A stretch of 64,000 nucleotides of DNA from Hetaerina americana (lineage: Eukaryota; Arthropoda; Insecta; Odonata; Calopterygidae). The notes below the pieces were generated by a model. The model had not been told where the DNA came from. It did not search any database and saw only the letters and a list, made by a program, of their open reading frames with translations. Shown piece after piece: positions 55,313 through 64,000 of the stretch. A program made the position numbers and the translations under genes. The DNA lies in assembly GCA_022747635.1 (NCBI GenBank), contig JAKTNV010000010.1, positions 40,200,237-40,264,236 on the forward strand, given 5' to 3'. How positions within the stretch are numbered: the stretch's first letter is position 1; the number at the start of each line of letters is the position of its first letter.

Positions 55313-58300
55313 TGTTTTAAGTCGCTCTATCTGTTTCGCATATAGTTCTTAAAGTTTTGAACCAGTCAAAATAAGGTTGTTTTTTAGCCTTGCAACACTC
55401 GAGTGGAATCGGCTATCTATTAATTCTGACGGAATGCTTTTTTCCTCCTAAAGTTTCACAATTAAGACATCGCGTGAAGGTAATTATATAGCATCTGTCG
55501 TGAATTTCTTTTAGAGTTTGGTGGACAAGTGGTTGATTTAAGTCGCTAGCGACTGACCTACTGACCATTTTCCTTGACTTCTCTCACGACAAGAAAATTA
55601 GCTATTTCTTCTACTGTGCATCGGTATAGGTTTCTGGAAAAGATACGGTCTTCTGGTGAAGACTTGGACATTGTCCTTCACCTCGATCGACTCTTAGGAT
55701 GAAGGGAAAATAAGAAAAGAAATGAATACAAATCCCTCGTCCGCTCCGAGGACTGCGGTCTCGGAGATTGTGGCAGTGAAGTCACGGCGAGTGCTTCTTG
55801 CAGGCGAAAGTGACATCATCGCTTCCCCCCTTTTCCACTGTGAGCAGAGCGGAGGGCGGGCGACTCCACCCGTGAGCGAGTGCCCCTTCTGGCGCGTGCG
55901 TACGTGACGCTGCCGCGGTCGCAGTTTATCACACCTGATCTCACCGCCGTCGCATTAGTGCCTGCTCCATCCTCCGTTCCCATTCATCTCGTAGCATGGG
56001 GGCCGATTCAAGCGGTTCTGTCAACGTGGTCGGGTAGATTTTTCATCGGGCATCGATTTCGCTGGGATTTGACACATACGTTCCTGGAAACCTTCAATAT
56101 GTGAATGCGCACGAGAAAGAATGGTATGCCAGGTTGAACTCGTACGAGAAAATCAATGTTTTTTAAAGCTAAGGCGTCTTAGTCAAATTGGCGGAAGGTG
56201 CACTTCTGCTTTGGCTCAACCCTTTTTTGAGTTTATATTTTTGCCCTGAAGGATTATTTAAGGTAATTTGAATCGTAAAGATCAGGATTTGTTCATCAGA
56301 GTTTAACTGATGACAAGAGCTAATTTTTTAATATTTCTAATTTAACGTAATTACTTGAACTCGAAACTTCTTAGAATGAAACCAGAAGTTTATAATAATT
56401 TCTTTGCGTCATTCATATGCTTTTATTCTTCTTTTTTTTTAAATATTTGATTGAAGTACACAGTAGTATCCTTAGTCTTTCAGAGAGATTTTCCAATTTT
56501 GTAGACTAAAACATTAAACTAATAATGTAAACAAAGCAAATACTTGTAAGCAATCAAGTTTTATTTAGGATACTTGGGAAATCATATTTTTTGCGGATTT
56601 CGGGTGGAACGAAACGCAGTAGTCAGGGTCATTTGACTCTTAGCAAAGGGTGTCCGTGAAGTGCTGTTTATATCGTCGCCTACGAACGACCGGTTCCTAC
56701 CCAGAGGTCTTGTGTCGACCACATGATTTAATCATCAAGTTCATATGCGTATCTACCGCCGTAAGTAGCCCATAAGACAATTGCTATGCTGGCAGTAGAC
56801 TATAGCATGGAAAATATTTGCCCACCTTCCATCATCGGAAGCACGCCTGAAGTTTACTCCGCACCAATATCTGAGAGCCATTCGATGAATCCTGAAATCG
56901 CCATCAAGGTTTGATCGACTTCATCATCCTACCACCTGCGATTGAGGTTAAGAAAACGCACTGCGACGTAGGAAGATGGTATACTGGAGACCAAACCAAC
57001 TCGAGGTCATCATTAGGCTATTTATGATACTCTTCTAATCCAGATATTTTTAGTGTCTGTGCCCATGGCTTTGCGGTAGTTGGTGGTTGCACTGCGAGCA
57101 GTCGAAATAATTCGGTTTTTAAGGTTCTGTGATGGTAGAGTTCGTTTCTCCCCGGAAAATTAGCTCCAGAAAGTCTACTGAAATAATAAACGAGGTCGAA
57201 AGCAAGGACTCGATCTTGCCACTCTGAGATAACCTTCCCTGATTGGCGAAAGGTCATTGCTATACCCTCTTCACTGATGATACTTAATAGGAATGCAACA
57301 TATGATAGAAACTGTTAATGAAAAGTGCTGTTAAGAAAAGAGGAAGTAGAGATGTGTCCATTTGAATGGACAGAAGGTAAAACATAGCATTAAATAGGAC
57401 GGGTCCATCTTCGGAAGATTTTAAACTTTGCCAATCAGAAATTATGGCAACATAAAAAAATCATTTTAATAGTCTGTATATTATCTAGAAACTATCCATA
57501 GAAGGGAATTAGCAATGAGGTTGTTCGACTTCAAAGATTGAGGTGTGACCATTCAGTGACAATTAGAATTGATAAAAATGCAAATCTTAGAGAAAACAGG
57601 AAACCGTAGGCGGGAGAGCAATGTGCTTTCGCTTTATTTTGATATATTTTCTGGAATATGAATTGCATTTCTGCTGAGATATCTGTCATTTAAGTGACCT
57701 TTCTCTCTATTTCGTACCATTTCTGATGAAATTCCGTCGTTCTATGCGTCGCTTGGGCAAAATTTCACCCCTAGGGAGTGTTTCTCGCTCACTCCTCCTA
57801 CTCTTTACCCCGCTCTTAATATCTCTCTCCCTCATGCCCGTCTCCACCCCTTACCCCCCCCCTGCAATTTCTCACCCAGCCGAACCCCACTCGTTCCGCC
57901 TCCTTCCCTTCCCCCCCTCACTCAACGCTTCGCAACTGGGACTATTTCGCCACCCCCTCAAGGGCACGAAGCTCCAGATTGGGGACGTATCGATTCTTTT
58001 CGCGTTTTCCGAAACAAAAGGCGTTTTGAGAGGTGTTGCTCCATAGTTGAGCACAATGTTCATGACCGCGTTGTAACGAAGCATTGGTATTGTTTTTAGA
58101 GGGGGATGTCTGGATAAAAAAGGCGGAGGAAGAACATTCAGCCAATCCATGCGTTTAAATTTTTCCGCCAAACCTGTAGAACTTCATAACATAGGCATAT
58201 AGTACTAACAATTTTGAGTGAATAATTACGCCGTGGATTGAATAAAATGTTCAGTCTTTAGTATTGGTCGAATAAAAATGTTGGTTGCTCGAATCCAGAG

Positions 58301-58899
58301 TGGGTCATTCCTTTCAGTCTGCTCTTTAATGGCCAATTGAAGAAGGGAAGACTTACGCATAATTGCATGCATATAGTTTGAAGGCAGATCATTTGGGAGG
58401 AAACCTAACACCTTTGCCTTTGTAAACGCAAACTTACGAATGAATTTACGTATCAGAAACCTATCAAGTAGTCATCAACTCTCATAAATCTATTGTTTAA
58501 TTAAATTTACAATCTTTTTCCTGCATTCCAAGATATTGCACTGATTGTTAGTTGAATCAGAGAACTCAGTTAAAATTTAATTGATAACTTAATTAATGAA
58601 CTCCGCGTGGAGATATCCTACCGGCTTTATTGATATGGTTTCGCGGCGTGAAATTATGTCATTGTTTTTTCTCAGCATGCCTCCACTCTCTCAGTCCTGA
58701 GGTTCGTTTCGGTTGTCAGTCATCCGTATCCACGCGGGTGTTCGGTGCGAATGAATTCGTAACGCAAGTCCGAGGGCTTTGGCACCTTGTTCATCTGGCT
58801 GAGAGTGACTGGTGGCGAAAAAAACGATTAAAAGCGGGAAAGTTTCTTTCTTTTTCTTATTTTCATGGAAAAAAATGAAGCCATGGTGGCATTTCCGAC
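55313..58899. other. Gene-free; CpG-rich block at 55.73-56.05 kb
   Basis: 55730-56050 is strongly CpG-rich, with a 7-bp hairpin CTCCGAG/CTCGGAG (55744-55766) and GAGGGCGGGCG. 57770-57960 is a long C/T-rich run that creates a spurious 106-codon frame. On the minus strand GATCGAGTCCTTG near 57210 resembles a B box without other support. 58630-58880 has an 82-codon frame behind a TTTTTTCTCAG acceptor-like string, not recognised. Confidence 0.4.
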
Positions 58900-59005
58900 A
58901 CAAGGTTTCTCTGTTGCGTACCCCATTTTCTAACTTGCCCTAATAAGCCACCTATTTTTTTCAATGGCGCGAATGACCTCGGGTGTCAATCACTTCCCGT
59001 GATAA
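58900..59005 (+). mobile_element. SINE-A 3' fragment, 5'-truncated and old
   Basis: AATGGCGCGAATGACCTCGG, then GTGTCAATCACTTCCCGT matches the 3' end of SINE-A (ATGGCGCAAATGACCTCAGC, then TGTCGGTCGCCTCCTGT) with several substitutions. The preceding AGGTTTCTCTGTTGCG fits GGGTTTCTCTCCACCC. The tRNA-like head and most of the body are missing and the (TAC)n tail is worn away. Confidence 0.65.
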
Positions 59006-61099
59006 CTTACTGGTTGCTCAATGGGAATTCTTCACAGTAAAAAATCGTTTTGCTGTCGCGTGCTCATAATTTCGACAATATAAAAAGTAATATCTTTCCT
59101 GAATGGTCCTTCGGGCCTCGAGCAAACCAATTCTCTATTGTTGTAGCACGCGAAATGATCCACTGATTCCGTGACTCTGTAAAAAGGCAATTTGAATGAA
59201 CCTGGGATGTTCTACATCAACACTCCTCAACCGGATGTCATAAAAAATCCAAGATAATTGATGGCGAGAGGAAAGATCAAGGTATATATTCAACCATCTT
59301 TTTCTTTAAATATGGAAAATATTCACCTATTCATATGAACGTTTTTTTTTAGGTGCCAAAAGTGGTAGATAGTGGAAACCATATTGAAAGGATCAAAGTT
59401 AAGACATAATAATGAAACAGAAGCTTGTTAAGCCTATTTATCATCCATTCCAGTCAATAAAACGAATTGGAATTGTTCGAAAATTGCGAACCACCTTAAT
59501 CGCGTGAACTCGCTTCGCCGATTGTCGTGTTGTTCACCTCTCGTGTCCCGTAGGCCGTGGACTCCCTCTTTATCTTTGGCGCGCGTAAGTTGGACGCCCC
59601 ATGTGCCAGTACATACGTGCATACTCCGGGCTGTGGCTGCACTGCTTGGACCCAATCCATCCTCCCACCGCGTTTTTCCCACCTCTCGCATCCCGCCAGC
59701 TCACCTCAACCCTCCTCCCGTAGCCTCTCTCTCTCTTTCCTACCCTTCGGCCGCGTCCAATTTACCGGTTCGAGGCGCCTGGAAACACGTCATTGCTTAG
59801 AATGTGTTTTGTATTCTGGAAGGAGGGTGGCGGGGAGTGACGAGGGAGGAAGGGGTTTATTATGGCGAGGGAGAAGAAGGTGGGAGGACCTGAAAGTAAC
59901 CAGATGGGGGCGGGGATGTTGCCTTTGCCAAGAAGAGGGGCTTAGAGGAAAAAAGCGGGAAGGGGGGGAGGAGGTGATTCTGGGAAGACACCCTATGTCC
60001 TCATGCTATTTCCTGTAGGGAGGTCTGATTGGCTTACCGGACAATGGTTTTAAAAACTAAGGTCTCTGGTTCCAGTCTTGATGGAAGTGTTTGCATTTAG
60101 TTCCCGATGCCACATGAAGAGTACTTCTAATGCAGAATGCTCTTCGTCCAATGAAATGATAAAATCGGGACTACCATGTTGGTTTTCGTTAAGAGTAGAA
60201 TAAAATCGTGGTCAGATTTCTCTCCACCCTTTCTCTCTCAACTCGCTATAGTTCCCTCACCAAATTACCCGGTTATCCGTACATGCGGAGGTGATGCTCG
60301 TTTTGCGTTTTCGATCAATATTTGACTCTCATCAGAATAAACACGGATTTTTTTGCTAATGGTTTTATATGAAAACTTAACCGCATTTCACTTGTAGCAC
60401 GAGGTGATAAATAAAAATAAAACTTTAGTTCGCAAATATTGTTGCACCCACGGGTGTAGGACGAATTTCATGGGTGTACAACGGAAGAGTTAGATGGATG
60501 GAATGATTAATATGGTTCTTCTCCAGACCAACATTCCACGAGGAACAATACTGCATAAAAAGCATGAAACATTGTTGCTGGTGTTCCAGCCCCTTTGCAA
60601 TGAGCCAAAAAGCAACTGGGATGGAATTATTTATGCTAAATGATGGCTTTTAGTTCATAAAAAAGTCTTAAGACTTGGAGAATGGAAGTTTGAATACCTT
60701 AAGTCATTAGTAGAGGATTTGAAGTATCATATTTTCTGTATTCGGCGGCATGAGGGCTGCCTTTTCATTGTAGACTGAGTCACGATCTTACATGCCTTGG
60801 TAACTGGAAGTTTCTCGCAAAAATAAAGATTCAGCGCTAAGCCCTTGCCTGTCTTAGCTTCGCTCGACCATAATTACGACATCGGATTAGCGGCAGATTA
60901 ATGAAGCCACTCGAGTATGTCAAGTTGCAACAAGAGAGACGGTGTATCTCTTGAGCATGTAAGGTGCCATATTGCCGGTAGGTAATTTATCAAAAAGCCA
61001 AGGAAGAAAAGGGGGTTGGTCCAGTCTTTTTGGAGTGTATTTTTGAAAATGTGGCCTTGTACAGCATCTTGAGGAGAGCCGTTGGAGTCGTAGTATTGA
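59006..61099. other. Gene-free; GC-rich block at 59.5-60.0 kb
   Basis: 59500-60000 changes from C/T-rich to G-rich, with a 153-codon frame that is composition-driven. TCTGGTTCCAGTCTTGATGG at about 60064-60083 is B-box-like and is preceded by TGATTGGCTTACCGG, so it could be a decayed SINE head, but there is no second copy. The remainder is AT-rich. Confidence 0.4.
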
Positions 61100-61560
61100 A
61101 AATCCCATTTCTACTTCCCTCTATTCCCTACCGCATCTCTATGTTTGCCTGCTTCTATCCCGTTTACCCAACATTCTACCATATACTTGTCTTCTGCCTC
61201 CATTCCCTCACACAATGCCGTGAATCAATTTTTCTTACCTTCCATGTATTTCTCCGAACAAAATTTCTCCTTCTTCTCTCCTCTTTCACCAAGTCTAAAT
61301 CTTCTTTGATTGTTTTTATTTCCACCCATTTCACTTTTCCCGTCCTCCTCTACACTTAATCTTCAAAAGTTTTCAGTCTACTTGTATTCTCATGCTTCAA
61401 CGATTAAGTTTCCTAATCGTGTAATACTTATACGCCATGTTGAAGTTTTAAGTCATCGTTTCTTTGAATATTTACTTATGGTCCATATTATCTTCTACCT
61501 TTTCTATGCAGAATCTTCTTTACGTAAAGAAATTCTCTTTTAATGCCCTTACTACTTTTC
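61100..61560 (-). pseudogene. LINE ORF2 C-terminus relic 3
   Basis: The minus strand of this C/T-rich segment translates in shifting frames as LKTFED (canonical LEAFE), RRTGKVKWVEIKTIKEDLD (canonical RRM.K..WT...TNEEVLD), LVKEERRRRNFVRRNTWKVR (LVKEERSLL..I.RRK..WIGH) and a degraded tail. It overlaps the same C-terminal region as the relics at 16.0 and 45.6 kb. That explains why the + strand looks pyrimidine-rich and carries open but meaningless frames. Confidence 0.65.
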
Positions 61561-64000
61561 CCACCTTCTGAAGCACTTCTTATATGGGTGAATTGTTTTA
61601 CCTGCTTTAACTTATCCGCCAAACGTCATTATTAATGCTGTAGTTAGTCTTCCTATTTCGAAATAACAGTCTCAAATGTCGTTTGGAAAATCGGCAACAG
61701 TAGTTGGTAAAAATATCACCATTTCGGACCACCCTAATGAAGTCCAAAGTTGTACCAATAAATGAATGGAGTCATTGCGGCGAGGCTTATGGACTACTCC
61801 TCCGCACTCTGGCTCAGTATGAGCAAATGGAATTTGCCGATTCCACAACCTGTCCTAAAACTGGACCCTTCAGTTACGGATTACTTTAAAAAACGCTCCT
61901 AATTGAAAGGCAGGATGACTTTAAATATAGATGGGTAGAATTAGTTAGTCTGCTCGTTTTATAATCTCGTTCGATAATTATTGAAATGTAAACAAAATTC
62001 CAGACTAATTGGATAAGCTAATCGATTGAGTTCGTGCGAGGGCACACACCTTAGTCTATTCGAGGTTGAATCGAAGACCACGGGTAACCATTTCACTACG
62101 GGTAACCATTTCATTCCGCGTAACCCGAATGATTTCTGTGTTAAGAGCCATAAGAGAACATAAAAGAACTTGGCATGAAACTCGTTCTATACCCGTCATC
62201 GATGATCGGCCGCGCACGAAATTCTTTTATATGAAATCTCCGGTGGGAATTGCAAGGTTTTTTGTCGGAATTCATGATCCATCGAGTTGATACGCATTTA
62301 TCTTAATCTCGTATCCCTAATGGCAGAGGAGGAGGCGGGTGCAGAAGCACCCCTCATTGACGTAAGAGTTGTTACACGAGGCAAGGCTGCAGCGGCCTCG
62401 AGCAAGGCATAGCCATGCGTAGTATTAACGATGGCAAGGAGCGAATCTGGACAGCGAGGGGGTAGCTGTGTGGTCCACTCCTTAAGTGCTAACGTTGGTC
62501 CAGCGGCGAGCAGCTGGCTGTAAAAAGTCTCATCTTAAACCTTCCGATAGTAATTTTGATGGGTGGAAGTTAATACAGAGGAGAAAGATGAAGAAGAAAT
62601 GATGAGTTATTATCTGATTAAAAAGCTCTAAGAAGGGTATGCCAAGAAAGAAGTCAATGAAAAATCCCGGGCAGGTGGAGGGATGAACTCATTTGACATT
62701 CTAATATACGAGATCTTATTTATGATCAAGGAAGACTTCCTATGATGAAAGGGAATAACGACCGGCGATGACCCCGAATGCGATGCATGAAGCTGGTAAT
62801 TAATTACATGTAACGGAAGAAAAATTTTGGCCTGAAAAGATTATCAGCTGACGCTGAGTTAAGAACTGCATCGATCCAGTACAAGCATTAATGACGGTGA
62901 TGGTGATCCAAGTTCTCAAAGAGATCAAGAGGCAAATTGAAATCTATGGGTCTTCAATAAGAAAATTTTTACCTCATACCATTACATCCTTCTAATAAAA
63001 AACTCCTTTAATATTACGATATTTAAGCTGTTTTGGTAATGGCTTACAATTCTAATTCCATCATTTTATCCCATATTTTTCATTTGTTGCATACCAAATG
63101 TTAGAATACAATGCCGTGCTATCTCTGCTCGCCCACAAATTCGTTTTTATAGCCTATAAAAATAACTCTCCCTAAATTTTTTTATTAATTAATGATTGAC
63201 TACGCCTTTGTAACGTTACATCAACAATAGAATGGCTGATATCCCTCTGGGAGGCTCCAATGAAATGATAAGATTTCTCGTTCCAGGGAATGAAATTAGC
63301 TGTCAAAACCGTGTAAAAAGCGATATTATCATGCTATTTCATGGCATCAACGTCTTAATACAGTCGTTAAGACGATACTCTCGTGGGAAAAAGCTGTCAA
63401 CAGACAGGCTAACTATGTCAGCGTACTCCAAATAGTTCATTCATTCATTGTAGAAGTCTCTTGCGGGAGAGGAAATATTGGGTAAGAAATTATTTAATTA
63501 TAAGAGGAGGATAGACGTGGCGCAACGTAAGACACAAAAATTTATTTTGGCTCTCAAGTGCTAAAATCTGTCTGGTCAGTAGCTCTATAAGTTTTCAGAT
63601 ATTTTATCGTTCATATACGCGAGCTTCGCAGCGATGTCGCAGCAATCAGATAGTCAAGATAATCAATCATGTAGATGTAACCATGATTATTCGATCTAAT
63701 AATGAAGACTTAAGCGTTTATAATTTCAATATTGCGCGAAGTAAGTAAGTGCTCGTATTTTTTGTGGGAAGAAGTGATGTTGATGGGAGATTTGAAAAAA
63801 AAACCCTTACAAATTACCGAAGGGGTGGAAGTTACTAAAAAGCCAATCGTATGCATGAAGTTTATACATATTATCTCTTATCGATGCCACTATGTCACTA
63901 ACATAAAATCGAATGCTCAACTTCAATCTGAAATTCTTATTAAAAAAGGGCAACATTGATTTGACGTAATGCAGATGTAAATGTGGTGCGATGAAATACG
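61561..64000. other. Gene-free stretch to window end
   Basis: No gene recognised. A short tandem CGGGTAACCATTTCA (two units) lies at about 62082-62116. A GGGTGC/GCACCC hairpin with AGAA loop is at about 62337-62352. 62600-62790 (+) has a fragment GRWRDELI-stop followed by DLIYDQGRLPMM that could be a worn LINE tail, but it is too weak to call. Confidence 0.45.

Noticed and set aside
55860..55920. CTCF-like site on the minus strand (CCAGAAGGGGCA)
   Set aside because: It is one G short of the core consensus and has a mismatch at the pyrimidine position.
57180..57260. tRNA-derived SINE on the minus strand (GATCGAGTCCTTG)
   Set aside because: No convincing A box, no second copy in the window, no target duplication.
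57726..58046. 106-codon frame, and similar frames at 5587, 15539, 29094, 40442 and 59557
   Set aside because: Driven by C/T- or G-rich composition. Equally long frames exist on the opposite strand, with no domain or codon bias.
62600..62790. LINE C-terminal tail (GRWRDEL-like)
   Set aside because: Only a few residues fit and the remaining motifs seen in the three accepted relics are missing.
1..64000. CRISPR array, bacterial operon, rRNA or integrated virus
   Set aside because: No regularly spaced repeats, no Shine-Dalgarno-linked gene strings, no rRNA-like sequence and no recognisable viral protein.

Overview
This is a eukaryotic nuclear window, most likely from a large arthropod (probably insect) genome. 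It is AT-rich and has almost no coding sequence. It carries relics of at least four distinct mariner (DD34D) lineages, two LINE types, four tRNA-derived or tRNA-like SINE families, a MITE and many long (TA)n tracts. No complete protein-coding host gene, true tRNA gene, rRNA, operon or CRISPR array was seen. Most open frames are chance frames in pyrimidine-rich or (TA)n sequence.

Layout. 1-11.5 kb is plain intergenic or intronic sequence with one SINE-A (2.2 kb). 11.5-19.5 kb has a SINE-like unit, a LINE relic (16.0 kb) and a dense nest at 16.75-17.82 kb: a tRNA-like SINE-D, a (TA)n tract, a 266-bp TIR element and a 30-bp inverted repeat enclosing a SINE-B. At 19.51 kb a splice acceptor abuts a GTAAGT donor and a short, strongly codon-biased open frame ending in a stop. 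This is the best candidate host exon. 24.1 kb holds an internally deleted mariner that keeps its DNA-binding-domain ORF. 25.5-34.4 kb is mostly empty, with GC-rich blocks. 34.5 kb is a LINE reverse-transcriptase relic. 37.3-39.2 kb stacks SINE-B, a fold-back SINE-D and another deleted mariner. 41.8-42.7 kb stacks SINE-A (14-bp target duplication), microsatellites and SINE-B. 45.6-47.35 kb is a mariner inserted in an antisense LINE. 50.9-55.3 kb holds SINE-A with an adjoining perfect hairpin, a LINE relic split by SINE-B, and a nearly intact mariner whose transposase frame is broken only by one extra A. 61.1 kb is a third antisense LINE relic.

How it works together. SINE-A has target duplications and a 5'-truncated copy, as expected for LINE-driven retrotransposition. 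SINE-B and SINE-D copies sit against (TA)n tracts, so those microsatellites probably grew from SINE tails or were their insertion sites. The window is probably a gene desert or a long intron. If the 19.5 kb exon is real, its gene runs on the + strand.

Limits: homology calls rest on motifs recognised by eye and on copy-to-copy comparison inside the window. Boundaries of old elements are approximate.
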